Of a stretch of DNA of 64,000 bases, positions 1 to 9,032 are shown piece by piece (position 1 is the stretch's first letter; each line of letters opens with the position of its first letter). The DNA lies in assembly GCF_001045465.1 (NCBI RefSeq), contig NZ_LFND01000003.1, forward strand, positions 1,116,001-1,180,000. Direction: 5' to 3'. The notes under the pieces are model-generated. The model searched no databases and was not told the DNA's origin. It saw nothing but the letters and a program-made list of their open reading frames with translations. The stretch is from Chryseobacterium angstadtii (GTDB taxonomy: Bacteria > Bacteroidota > Bacteroidia > Flavobacteriales > Weeksellaceae). The translations under genes were made by a program, and so were the position numbers.

Positions 1-2178
1 GATCAATTTGCTTACATTTACGCTGCCTCTTTCCAGTTTTCCTGAAGTGATTAGTTTGCCGGACATATCGAAGATCTTATACTCCTCAGAGGTGGTGTTG
101 GAAATATTCAGAATATCTTTTACCGGGTTAGGATATACTTTGATATCTGTATGCGTTTCTTTCGTTTCCTGAACTGCTTTTGCTGCACTGGCATTCACTT
201 TAATATTAGCATTGTTCACGTCAAAGAAAATGTGATTAGACCCTTTCACCATAATTCTTCCTGTTGTAGTGGCTGCATTAGGAATGGTTACCGTCTGAGA
301 TCCGTCATTAGGTGTTGCTGCAAGTAGGGTAGTCCATGTATTTCCGCTGTCTGTTGACCAAAGTATATCAACATTTGCTGCATTTACTCCATTGGTTGTT
401 GTTCCTGCTACATTCCAGCTTACGGTTTGAGAAGTTCCTCCGGTGTAGGTCACTGCCGAATTTTGAGTGGTGATATTAAATGGTCCGGCAGTTCCATTTA
501 CCATTATTTTTGCATCATCAGAATTATTTCCGGAACCTCCCGCTCTGTTATCACGAACTGTAAATCTGAAATTCAATGATCGGGCTACATTGGATAGAGC
601 TTCTACCGTAATTTCTGAACCTGCAGTAGTCGTTGCTCCGGTTAATATGGATTCCATTCTCGGGAAATACCTTACAGGAGAGGTTGTTGGGGTCCATGAC
701 CTGAAAGTAGGGCCTGTTGTTTTCGTGGCACTTGCTCCTGAGCTTGTTCCTGTTTGTGAAGCAGATGCGCTATCCATCTGTTCCCAGATATAGGTTAATG
801 AATCTCCGTTAGCATCTGTTCCCGTACCTTTCAGCATGAATGGAGTTCCCTTTGGAATTGTATAATCAAGGCCTGCATTTGCTGTAGGAATTGAATTTCC
901 TGTGGCAGTTGTAACGGGGCATGTTTTGGTTTTAACATTATCCGTAATTTGCTGGATACTGGCGGCGTGGAAAAATGCATCTGAATGGGGCTGCACATCC
1001 TGAGCTGTAATTCCTGCATACCCCATAATGGTAGATCCGGAACCCGGTTCCACATTAACTCCTGTTTGTTCGTTACGATGAGAATAGGTATGATTTCCTC
1101 CAAACTGGTGTCCTAGCTCATGGGCAACATAATCAATATCAAAAGTATCGCCTGAAGGTGGAAAATTAGGAGAAGAATTTACGCTGCCTGTGGCCGGAGA
1201 TGTAATTCCGCTTCCTTTACCATTCTCACAAACACAGCCAATACAGCCTGAATTTCCACCTCCTCCGGAAGCACCAAATAAATGGCCGACATCGTAATTC
1301 GCTTCACCAATGATATTAGTGATGGTGGTTTGAAGTTGTGAATTCCATGAGGATGGAGGAGAAGAAGGGCTTGTAACTGTTGAATAGGGATCCGAAGCAG
1401 CATTTGTATATATCAAAGCATCTGTATTCCCAATAAGAACCATTCGTACAGCCATATCTTTTTCAAATACACCATTTACGCGGGTCATGGTGTTATTCAT
1501 GGCTGCCAGTGCATTGGTTTTGGTTCCTCCAAAATAAGCAGTATATTCTCCGGTAGTGGAAAGAGCCAGCCTGAACGTTCTCAATTTAGCATCATCTGCA
1601 TTGGGCCTTGCAGCCATATCGGAATTGGTTACCCCTTTTTGAGCGACGTCAATAACTGTACATTCGAATGTGTTGAGATTGTCTTTTTTATCAGATTTCT
1701 TGTATACTACATAAGAAGAAAGATCTTTAGTATACGGCTCAATGAAAACAGCGGATTTGTTTCCGTAAATTTCCATAGAAGAAAGACCTAGCGGGGAAAC
1801 ACTGAAATAAACCGTAGAACTTGGATCTTCTACGTTTTCGCCTATGTATGATTTAATATCCGGATATTTCGCAGCAAGTTCAGGGGCAAGATTTGAATTT
1901 TCCGTAACCTTAAAGTTTTCCATTCTCCCTTCAGAATTAGGAAGGGAAATAATGATTCCTGAATTCTTTCCCTCTAGATTTCTTTTGGGTGCTGTAGATA
2001 ATGCGTTTTTTAATCCGTTGACATCAAGACTGAAAATCTTCGGATCATTAATTCTTGTTTTGTTTTCAAATACGTCAGCTGATCTTTTAAGTGAGGCAGG
2101 AGACCATAAGTGGTCCGTCTGTGCGAAAGTGATGCCTGTAATCATAAGCATACCACTCATTAATAGTTGTTTTTTCAT
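1..2178 (-). CDS. Secreted reprolysin-like (metzincin) metallopeptidase with T9SS sorting domain, 3' end outside the window
   Basis: The frame is open from the ATG at 2178 to base 1 (726 codons), so the gene is cut by the window edge, not broken. The product starts with a Sec signal peptide (MKKQLLMSGMLMITGITFAQ). It carries the metzincin zinc motif HELGHQFGGNH, with first His at about residue 353, preceded by a Cys-rich stretch (GCIGCVC). A beta-sandwich region follows, then the start of a T9SS type A C-terminal domain (IKVYPNP near codon 690). By comparison with the downstream paralogue only about 20 residues are missing. Unlike that paralogue it has no fibronectin III or GEVED domain. The family is exported to the cell surface or medium and probably degrades proteins; the substrate is unknown. 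Confidence 0.9.
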   Translation of the reverse strand, partial: MKKQLLMSGMLMITGITFAQTDHLWSPASLKRSADVFENKTRINDPKIFSLDVNGLKNALSTAPKRNLEGKNSGIIISLPNSEGRMENFKVTENSNLAPELAAKYPDIKSYIGENVEDPSSTVYFSVSPLGLSSMEIYGNKSAVFIEPYTKDLSSYVVYKKSDKKDNLNTFECTVIDVAQKGVTNSDMAARPNADDAKLRTFRLALSTTGEYTAYFGGTKTNALAAMNNTMTRVNGVFEKDMAVRMVLIGNTDALIYTNAASDPYSTVTSPSSPPSSWNSQLQTTITNIIGEANYDVGHLFGASGGGGNSGCIGCVCENGKGSGITSPATGSVNSSPNFPPSGDTFDIDYVAHELGHQFGGNHTYSHRNEQTGVNVEPGSGSTIMGYAGITAQDVQPHSDAFFHAASIQQITDNVKTKTCPVTTATGNSIPTANAGLDYTIPKGTPFMLKGTGTDANGDSLTYIWEQMDSASASQTGTSSGASATKTTGPTFRSWTPTTSPVRYFPRMESILTGATTTAGSEITVEALSNVARSLNFRFTVRDNRAGGSGNNSDDAKIMVNGTAGPFNITTQNSAVTYTGGTSQTVSWNVAGTTTNGVNAANVDILWSTDSGNTWTTLLAATPNDGSQTVTIPNAATTTGRIMVKGSNHIFFDVNNANIKVNASAAKAVQETKETHTDIKVYPNPVKDILNISNTTSEEYKIFDMSGKLITSGKLERGSVNVSKLI

Positions 2179-2345
2179 ATGGATGTTTAGAATTGGTTTA
2201 TTCCAAATCTAGTGAATAAACAACTTACAAAATCACTCATTATGAATATTTTAGACGGCCGTTAATTAACTTTTATCTTTTAACATTAAATAATAATTCA
2301 TTTTTTATTTTGCTGAAAAAAAATACAATTGAAAGAAAATTAAGG

Positions 2346-2380
2346 AGTAAAAAAAATACTGCCCCGGATGAGGCAGTATT
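2346..2380 (-). terminator. Rho-independent terminator of the second metalloprotease gene
   Basis: A 9-bp perfect stem (2355-2363 with 2372-2380, loop CCGGATGA) reads on the minus strand into a T tract (A run at 2349-2356 on the plus strand). It lies about 20 bp past the stop codon of the protease gene at 2402. Confidence 0.85.
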
Positions 2381-2401
2381 GAATAAATAGGTATGAGGTT
2401 A

Positions 2402-5329
2402 TTAGTTTTTAATAAATCGTTTGGATGATTCTCCTACCTGGATCATATAAGCTCCTTTAATAAGGCTGCTTACATTCACACTTCCTCGCTCTAGTTTTCC
2501 TGAGCTGATTAGTTTTCCGCCCATATCGAAGATCTTATAATCTTCAGAGGTTGTATTTGAAATGTGCAATAGGTCTTTTGCAGGGTTAGGATACAATTTG
2601 ATATCAGTGATCAGTTCTTTGATATCGGAAAGCTCACCTCTTCCTGAAGAAACAATATTTAATGTGTAATCTTCAACCTGGCCATAAGTGTATGTACCAC
2701 ATGAAGAACTAGGAACAGAGCTGTACTGCATCATTACTCTCATTCTGGTAGATCCTGTAACAGCAGTGGCAGGGATTGTAATGCTTCCTGTAACAGGCGT
2801 TGTTGTAGAACCTGTTTTAGACCAGGCTAGCTCTCCGCTGTCTGTAAAGTCTCCGTCTCCGTTGTAATCAATATAAACCGCGTAAGCTTCGCTGTAAACA
2901 GTAGAAGTCCACACCGGAGTTACTGAAATGGTATATGCGCTTCCTTTTGTAACATTGGTAGAAACAGAAGTGAAGTTTTCATATCCGGCAGTTCCTGTAG
3001 AAGTATTGTTGATGGTTCCAAATTTTATATTTCCGATTCTTTCATCTGCCGTATTGTTAGCAGAAGCAGAACAGTAAGTTACCGTACCCCCTGAAAGAGT
3101 TGTAACACTTACCGTATTGCTGGAAGGAGATGTATTTCCTGCAGCATCTTTAGATTTAACAGTAAAGCTGTAAGTAGTTGCAGGAGTAAGGCTTGTTACA
3201 GTATATGTAGTAGATGCGGTGCTGCCTATTGCTGCTCCGTTCATATAGACATCATATCCTGTAACGCCAACGTTGTCGGTAGCTCCGCTCCATGACAGGT
3301 TAGTCGTTGTGGCAGTAGTTCCCGAAGCAGCAAGGGTTGGCGCTGTAGGTGCTACAGTATCAGTTCCTGAACCTGCATTGACAGTAATATTGGCATTATT
3401 CACATCAAAGAAAATGTGATTGGAGCCTTTTACCATAATTCTGCCGGTGGTAGTTGATGAATTAGGAATTGTTACAGCTTGAGATCCATCGTTAGGCGTT
3501 CCTGCAAGTAGGGTAGTCCATGTATTTCCGCTGTCTGTTGACCAAAGGATATCTACATTCGCAGCATTCACATTATTGGCAGTAGTTCCTGCTACATTCC
3601 AGGTAACGGTTTGTGAGCTTCCTCCTGCATAAGATATAGCTGTGTTTTGTGAAGATACACTGAATGGTCCGGCTGTGGCATTTACGGTAATCAGAGTATC
3701 GTCAGAATTATTTCCTGAACCTCCGGCTCTGTTATCGCGTACCGTAAATCTGAAATTCAATGATCGGGCTACATTGGATAGAGCTTCAACAGTGATTTCT
3801 GAACCCGCAGTAGTGGTTGCTCCGGTTAATATGGATGCCATTCTCGGGAAATATCTTGTAGGCGAAGCAGTAGGTGTCCATGACCTGAAAGTAGGTCCTG
3901 TTGCTTTCGTAGCACTTGCCGCAGAGCTTGCTCCTGTTTGAGAAGATGAAGCATTATCCATCTGTTCCCAGATATAGGTTAACGAATCTCCGTTGGTATC
4001 CGTTCCTGTTCCGGTAAGCATGAATGGCGTTCCTTTTGGAATCGTATAGTCAAGACCTGCATTCGCTGTTGGAATGGCATTTCCAGTTGCCGTGCTTACA
4101 GGGCAGGTTTTCGCTTTAATATTGTTGGTGATCTGCTGGATACTTACTGCATGGAAGAAGGCATCGGAATGCGGCTGAACGTCCTGACCGGTAATTCCTG
4201 CATATCCCATAATGGTTGATCCGGAACCGGGCTCCATATTAACTCCTGTTCCTTCATTGCCATGAGAGAAGGTGTGATTTCCTCCAAACTGATGTCCCAT
4301 TTCGTGAGCTACATAGTCAATATCGAAATTATCCCCTGAAGGAATGGCATCTGCCGGAGAAGTGTATCCGCTTCCTTTTGAACCGTTGGTACAGACACAG
4401 CCTATACAGCCTGCATTTCCTCCGCCACCGGAAGCTCCGAATAAGTGGCCGATGTCATAATTGGCTTCCCCGATCACGGAAGTAAGGGTACTTTGAAGCT
4501 GTGAATTCCAGCTGCTCATTCCTGAAGCGGCAGAATAAGGGTCTGTAGAAGCGTTGGTATAGATTACAGCATCGTTGTTGGCGATCAGAACCATTCTTGC
4601 GGCAAAGTCTTTTTCAAAAACACCATTCACGCGGGTCATGGTATTGTTGATAGCAGCCAGCGCATTGGCTTTAGTTCCTCCGAAATACACCGTGTATTCT
4701 CCGGTGGTGGAAAGAGCCAGTCTGAATGTTCTCAATTTAGCATCATCTGCATTAGGTCTTGCAGCAATATTGGAATTGGTTACCCCTTTTTGAGCGACGT
4801 CAATAACTGTACATTCAAATTTGTTGAGATCGTCTTTTTTGTCAGATTTCTTGTATACTACATAAGAAGAAAGATCTTTAGTATACGGCTCAATGAAAAC
4901 AGCGGATTTGTTTCCGTAAATTTCCATAGAAGAAAGACCTAGAGGGGAAATACTGAAGTAAACAGTAGAAGTAGGATCATTAAGGCCTTCGCCTACGTAA
5001 GATTTGATATCCGGATATTTCGCGGCAAGCTGAGGATCAAAGTTGGAATTTTCTCTTACTTTGAAGTTTTCCATTTTTCCATCGGAATTAGGAAAAGAAA
5101 TGATGGTTTCTGATTTTTCTCCCGGAGCCAGTTTCTTAGGAACTCTTGCCAGTGCATTTTTAAGTCCTGCGAAATCCAAGCTGTAAATCTTCGGATTAGT
5201 GATTGAAGTTTTGTTTTCAAAAATGTCTGAAGGTGCTTTTTTTGAACCTTCGCTCCAGAGACGGTCAGTCTGCGCGAAAGAAATGCCCGTAATAAGAAGC
5301 ATTCCGATCATGGATAATTGTTTTTTCAT
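2402..5329 (-). CDS. Secreted reprolysin-like metallopeptidase with FN3, GEVED and T9SS sorting domains
   Basis: This 975-residue protein is exported by Sec and T9SS. I place the start at the ATG at 5329 (MKKQLSMIGMLLITGISFAQ, a good signal peptide) and not at the longer in-frame start at 5452, because only the former gives a signal peptide and matches the neighbouring paralogue. The metzincin motif HEMGHQFGGNH has H342, E343, H346 and H352. Beta-sandwich repeats run to about 650, then a fibronectin III domain (about 657-745), a GEVED domain (about 750-893, ending GQVEDYTLNI) and a T9SS type A tail (IKLYPNP to the C terminus). It is a tandem duplicate of the upstream gene, with long stretches of identical DNA. 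The extra FN3 and GEVED modules probably give surface or substrate binding. Confidence 0.92.
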   Translation of the reverse strand: MKKQLSMIGMLLITGISFAQTDRLWSEGSKKAPSDIFENKTSITNPKIYSLDFAGLKNALARVPKKLAPGEKSETIISFPNSDGKMENFKVRENSNFDPQLAAKYPDIKSYVGEGLNDPTSTVYFSISPLGLSSMEIYGNKSAVFIEPYTKDLSSYVVYKKSDKKDDLNKFECTVIDVAQKGVTNSNIAARPNADDAKLRTFRLALSTTGEYTVYFGGTKANALAAINNTMTRVNGVFEKDFAARMVLIANNDAVIYTNASTDPYSAASGMSSWNSQLQSTLTSVIGEANYDIGHLFGASGGGGNAGCIGCVCTNGSKGSGYTSPADAIPSGDNFDIDYVAHEMGHQFGGNHTFSHGNEGTGVNMEPGSGSTIMGYAGITGQDVQPHSDAFFHAVSIQQITNNIKAKTCPVSTATGNAIPTANAGLDYTIPKGTPFMLTGTGTDTNGDSLTYIWEQMDNASSSQTGASSAASATKATGPTFRSWTPTASPTRYFPRMASILTGATTTAGSEITVEALSNVARSLNFRFTVRDNRAGGSGNNSDDTLITVNATAGPFSVSSQNTAISYAGGSSQTVTWNVAGTTANNVNAANVDILWSTDSGNTWTTLLAGTPNDGSQAVTIPNSSTTTGRIMVKGSNHIFFDVNNANITVNAGSGTDTVAPTAPTLAASGTTATTTNLSWSGATDNVGVTGYDVYMNGAAIGSTASTTYTVTSLTPATTYSFTVKSKDAAGNTSPSSNTVSVTTLSGGTVTYCSASANNTADERIGNIKFGTINNTSTGTAGYENFTSVSTNVTKGSAYTISVTPVWTSTVYSEAYAVYIDYNGDGDFTDSGELAWSKTGSTTTPVTGSITIPATAVTGSTRMRVMMQYSSVPSSSCGTYTYGQVEDYTLNIVSSGRGELSDIKELITDIKLYPNPAKDLLHISNTTSEDYKIFDMGGKLISSGKLERGSVNVSSLIKGAYMIQVGESSKRFIKN

Positions 5330-5479
5330 ATTAATTATTTGTTTTGGTTGTGGAATATCAAAGCTAATAAAAATTATATTACGAAAAACAAAATTATTTA
5401 AGAAAATTTTAGAGTATTCATTTAATATATTATGCAATACATTAAATATCATTGAAAATATATTATCTCACAAAAAGAA

Positions 5480-5508
5480 AATAGCATACGCAAAATACGT
5501 ATGCTATT
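5480..5508 (-). terminator. Hairpin downstream of the acyl-CoA dehydrogenase gene
   Basis: An 11-bp perfect inverted repeat (5480-5490 with 5498-5508, 7-nt loop) lies about 60 bp past the stop of the gene at 5568, followed on the minus strand by a T-rich stretch (A run at 5471-5481). A second imperfect hairpin at 5529-5557 (CTCAATTCT with AGAATTGAG) lies nearer the stop but has no T run. Confidence 0.6.
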
Positions 5509-5567
5509 AATTTATTCATGAAATAATTCTCAATTCTATAGTATGGTCAGAATTGAGTAATTACCAA

Positions 5568-6707
5568 TTATTTTGTAATATCTCTTCCGATTACCAGTCT
5601 CTGGATTTCTGAAGTTCCTTCACCTATGGTACATAATTTAGAATCTCTGTAGAATTTTTCAGCAGGGAAGTCCTTTGTATATCCGTAACCACCGAAGATC
5701 TGAACTGCATTATTGGAAATTCTTACACAAGCTTCGGAAGCATATAGTTTTGCCATTGCTCCTTCTTTAGTCATTTTTTGCTTGGCATTTTTCAATGTGG
5801 AAGCTCTTTGGATTAAAAGCTCAGCTGCATCAATTTCAGTTGCCATATCGGCAAGCATAAAGTTGATCGCCTGGAATTCAGCAATGGCTTTTCCGAACTG
5901 ATGTCTTTCTTTTGCATATTTTAAAGCAGCTTTATAGGCTCCTCTTGCAGTTCCTAAACTTAAAGCTGCGATAGAAATTCTTCCTCCGTCCAAAATTTTC
6001 ATAGCCTGCTTGAATCCTTCACCTACTTCTCCTAAACGGTGTGAATCCGGTACACGAACACTGTCAAAGATAAGCTCAGCAGTTTCTGATGCACGCATTC
6101 CCAGTTTATTTTCTTTCTTTCCTGAGGTGAATCCCGGCATTCCTTTTTCCAAAACAAATGCAGTAGAGTTGTTTTTCGCTCCAATTTCGCCCGTTCTGGT
6201 CATTACTACGGCGATATCTCCCGAGATAGCGTGGGTAATGAAGTTTTTAGCTCCGTTAATGATCCATTCATCGCCGTCTTTTACTGCTGTAGTAGACATT
6301 CCTCCTGAATCAGAACCTGTATTGTGCTCTGTAAGTCCCCATGCACCGATTACTTTTCCTGAAGCAAGCTGTGGAAGCCACTTGTTTCTCTGCTCCTCAT
6401 TTCCAAATTCATAAATATGATTGGTACAAAGTGAATTGTGTGCTGCTACAGAAAGACCGATAGAAGGGTCTACCTGAGAGATCTCGTCCAGAATAGCAAC
6501 ATATTCATGATAACCCAGACCGGAACCTCCGTACTGCTCAGGAACTACAATTCCCATAAAGCCCATTTCTCCAAGCTGGTGAAAAAGATCTTTTGGAAAT
6601 GTCTGGCTCTCGTCCCATTCCATAATATTCGGTCTGATATTCTTCTCAGCAAATTCTCTTGCCGTTTCCGCTATCATTTTAATGTTGTCAATAGTCTCTG
6701 TGTTCAT
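5568..6707 (-). CDS. Acyl-CoA dehydrogenase (FAD-dependent)
   Basis: Cytoplasmic flavoenzyme for the alpha,beta-dehydrogenation step of fatty acid or branched-chain acyl-CoA oxidation, passing electrons to electron-transfer flavoprotein. It has 379 residues, the usual length, starting at the ATG at 6707 (MNTETIDNIKMIAETAREFA); the in-frame start at 6731 adds a poor extension. The conserved segment GAWGLTEHNTGSDSG, the FAD-binding QIFGGYGYTKDFPAEK and the C-terminal GEGTSEIQR with the likely catalytic base E363 are all present. The Glu in this position is typical of short-chain and butyryl- or glutaryl-type enzymes, but chain length cannot be decided from sequence alone. It appears to be monocistronic. 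Confidence 0.92.
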   Translation of the reverse strand: MNTETIDNIKMIAETAREFAEKNIRPNIMEWDESQTFPKDLFHQLGEMGFMGIVVPEQYGGSGLGYHEYVAILDEISQVDPSIGLSVAAHNSLCTNHIYEFGNEEQRNKWLPQLASGKVIGAWGLTEHNTGSDSGGMSTTAVKDGDEWIINGAKNFITHAISGDIAVVMTRTGEIGAKNNSTAFVLEKGMPGFTSGKKENKLGMRASETAELIFDSVRVPDSHRLGEVGEGFKQAMKILDGGRISIAALSLGTARGAYKAALKYAKERHQFGKAIAEFQAINFMLADMATEIDAAELLIQRASTLKNAKQKMTKEGAMAKLYASEACVRISNNAVQIFGGYGYTKDFPAEKFYRDSKLCTIGEGTSEIQRLVIGRDITK

Positions 6708-6900
6708 ATAGATAAAATAGTTAGTTCCCAAAGATAATTAAATTGATGGAATGCCAAAAATAATTATTTAGCACACAGTATCATATACGCAAAATTTTAA
6801 TAATCAATTTTTTATATTTTGATAATTAATGATTTTTTAATAAATTTTTCAGAACTTTAAGTGTTTTAATTTACTATTTTAGCCACCCAATTTTTAAGGA

Positions 6901-8802
6901 ATGAAAAAACTTCTACTACCTATTATTTTAATTTCGTCTTCTGTTTCTGCCCAGATTCCGGCAGGATACTATGACGGAACAGCCGGACTTACAGGATATG
7001 CACTGAAGTCTAAATTGCATGATATTATTGCTGAAAAGAATGTCAACTGGCATTATGGTGATTTGCAGGAATATTATAAACAGACAGATTTAGATGTTTA
7101 TTACGATCATAACAGCACCAACAATCCTTCCAATGGGAACTATATATTACTGGATATTTATTCGGAAATTCCGGGTGGACCAGATTCATATGAGTACAAT
7201 TCCACACAATTGCAGGGATCAGGTTCTATTACAGGAGAAGGACTGGCTTGGAACCGGGAGCATATGGTTCCGCAAAGTACATTCAGTACAGGAAGCATCA
7301 GTAATTATCCTATGTATTCTGATCTGTTTTATGTAGTGCCGGTAGATGCCTGGATCAATCAGAGAAGATCCAATTACCCCTATGGTGTAGCAGGATCTAC
7401 AATTTATTATAGTTTTACTAATGGGTCAAAAATTGGAAACGATGCGACTCCGGGTTTGGCTTATACAGGCCGTGTTTATGAACCCATCAATGAATTTAAA
7501 GGAGATGTTGCCAGAGCATTGTTGTATTTTGCGGTAAGATATGAAGGCAAGTTGAATGGCTTTAATCATAACGCAGGAACTACTCCGGCCAATGACGAGT
7601 CCCAGTTGGATGGAACAGAAGAACGTGCTTTTGAACCGGCTTACATTACAATGTTAAAAGAGTGGAATGCTTTAGACCCCGTTTCTCAGAGGGAAATAGA
7701 CCGAAATAATACGGTGTACAGCATTCAGAAAAACAGGAATCCATTTATTGATAATCCTGGTTGGGTTGATTTAATATGGTCTGAAACTCCTGATACAAAT
7801 GCACCAGCAGCCCCGATAAACCTGTCGGTGGCACAACAGAATGCCAATTTTGTCAATTTAAGCTGGACCCCAAGTACAGATACGGATATTTTGGGATACA
7901 AAATTTATATGAACGGAGCTGCAACACCTATTGCTACTACCAAAAATACCAGTATCTCCATTGATAGACTGACTCCGTCAACAACTTATACTTTTACGGT
8001 GAAATCTTATGATAAAGGATATCTGGAATCTCCAGTGAGTAACGTTGCAACAGCTGCCACAATTGCTTCAGATGGTTTTTCAAAGGATTTAATGATTACT
8101 AAATATATTGAAGGAAGTAGTAATAATAAAGCGATAGAAATTACCAATAAAACAGGACATGAGGTTAATCTGAATAATTACAATCTGAATATTCAGTTTA
8201 GCAGCGGAACCAGTTATTATTTCTCAGACAGTTTTCAGCTTGAAGGCAAAATTGCCAATAATGAAACATTTGTCGTTTTAAACCCCAACGCTGCATTTAC
8301 GTGTTATACTAATTCACAGGCAAAATTTGTTACGGCTTCTACTCCTATGACATATACAGGAAGTCAGTATGTGGAATTGGCCTATAAAGGTTTTGGAACA
8401 GTAGATGCAATCGGTTTGAAAAGTACTGCTAATGCAAACGGTAATGTTTCTCTTTACAGAAAAAATACAGTCAACCAGCCAACAGGCACATTTACTTTAA
8501 GTGAATGGGATTCTTATGCTATCAACTACTGTCAGAATCTTGGAGGAACTTTATCCACAACTGATCTTATTACTTCAAACAAAGAATTTAAAATATATCC
8601 GAACCCGGCTCATGATGATCTTTTTGTGAGCGGAGAAACTCAGGATATTAAAGCGGCACAGATCATAGATGTTTCAGGAAAAATAATTTATACGGAGAAA
8701 GATCCGTTCAGAAATAAGAAAAATATCTCTGTACAGAATCTTCCTTCCGGTTTTTATTTCCTAAAACTGGATGAGAAAGCCTATCAGTTTATCAAAAAAT
8801 AA
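6901..8802 (+). CDS. Secreted endonuclease I family nuclease with FN3, lamin-tail-like and T9SS domains
   Basis: A 633-residue exported nuclease. A signal peptide (MKKLLLPIILISSSVSAQ) precedes an endonuclease I (His-Me finger) domain at about 25-295, with the signature WNREHMVPQS (H121 as likely general base) and a matching DLFYVVPVDAWINQRR segment. A fibronectin III domain follows at about 300-385, then a lamin-tail-domain-like beta sandwich (DLMITKYIEGSSNNKAIEITN, about 392-535) and a T9SS type A tail (KIYPNPAHDDLFV to the end). The family hydrolyses DNA or RNA non-specifically with Mg2+. Secretion suggests use of extracellular DNA as nutrient or in biofilm turnover. It is transcribed alone. 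Confidence 0.92.
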   Translation: MKKLLLPIILISSSVSAQIPAGYYDGTAGLTGYALKSKLHDIIAEKNVNWHYGDLQEYYKQTDLDVYYDHNSTNNPSNGNYILLDIYSEIPGGPDSYEYNSTQLQGSGSITGEGLAWNREHMVPQSTFSTGSISNYPMYSDLFYVVPVDAWINQRRSNYPYGVAGSTIYYSFTNGSKIGNDATPGLAYTGRVYEPINEFKGDVARALLYFAVRYEGKLNGFNHNAGTTPANDESQLDGTEERAFEPAYITMLKEWNALDPVSQREIDRNNTVYSIQKNRNPFIDNPGWVDLIWSETPDTNAPAAPINLSVAQQNANFVNLSWTPSTDTDILGYKIYMNGAATPIATTKNTSISIDRLTPSTTYTFTVKSYDKGYLESPVSNVATAATIASDGFSKDLMITKYIEGSSNNKAIEITNKTGHEVNLNNYNLNIQFSSGTSYYFSDSFQLEGKIANNETFVVLNPNAAFTCYTNSQAKFVTASTPMTYTGSQYVELAYKGFGTVDAIGLKSTANANGNVSLYRKNTVNQPTGTFTLSEWDSYAINYCQNLGGTLSTTDLITSNKEFKIYPNPAHDDLFVSGETQDIKAAQIIDVSGKIIYTEKDPFRNKKNISVQNLPSGFYFLKLDEKAYQFIKK

Positions 8803-8810
8803 ACCCGATA

Positions 8811-8837
8811 GTCATTGCGAGCGAAGCGAAGCAATCT
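8811..8837 (+). repeat. Copy of a GTCATTGCGAGCGAAGCGAAG-type intergenic repeat
   Basis: Just past the nuclease stop is an imperfect palindrome beginning GTCATTGCGAGCG and ending AAGCAATCT, of a kind seen repeatedly in many unrelated bacterial genomes. Only this copy is visible in the window. About 35-95 bp further on, GAAACGAA (about 8870) and TTCGTTTC (about 8909) form another inverted pair. No coding potential. Confidence 0.55.
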
Positions 8838-8946
8838 CATACGTATTCTATATAATTATATGAAACGAAAGTGATTTTATGTTATGTCTCCATGACATTT
8901 ATATGCATTCGTTTCGCTAAAAAGCTTATCAACAATACATAATTGA

Positions 8947-9024
8947 TATAAGCAGATTCACTAATAATCAATATCTATAAGTGTTTCTGCTTATATTTTT
9001 TATTTATAAGTAATTATGCTTATA
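8947..9024 (+). promoter_or_regulatory. satD control region: two identical-geometry palindromic operators plus a third half-site
   Basis: TATAAG-N8-CTTATA occurs twice, at 8976-8995 and 9005-9024, with centres 29 bp apart. A further TATAAGCAGA half-site at 8947-8956 is an exact inverted match of 8986-8995. The downstream palindrome overlaps the -7 element TATATTTG (9021-9028). Binding there should block RNA polymerase, so I infer repression, probably by the HTH-bearing SatD protein itself. Confidence 0.6.
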
Positions 9025-9028
9025 TTTG
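9021..9028 (+). promoter_or_regulatory. -7 promoter element of satD, implying a leaderless or nearly leaderless mRNA
   Basis: TATATTTG matches the Bacteroidota -7 consensus TAnnTTTG exactly and ends only 4 nt before the ATG at 9033. The predicted transcription start therefore falls on or within a few bases of the start codon. Confidence 0.6.
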
Positions 9029-9032
9029 CACA

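Noticed and set aside
467..793. Plus-strand ORFs within both protease genes (also 3642-3941, 1844-2212)
   Set aside because: They are antisense to strongly conserved protease domains and encode no domain.
1..2178. Possible frameshifted or broken first protease, since no long complete ORF is present
   Set aside because: The minus-strand frame stays open from 2178 to base 1 and aligns with the paralogue down to its tail; only the window edge cuts it.
8803..9032. A tRNA or other stable RNA between the nuclease and satD genes
   Set aside because: The foldable parts are explained by a known type of repeat and by protein-binding palindromes; no cloverleaf or CCA end is seen.
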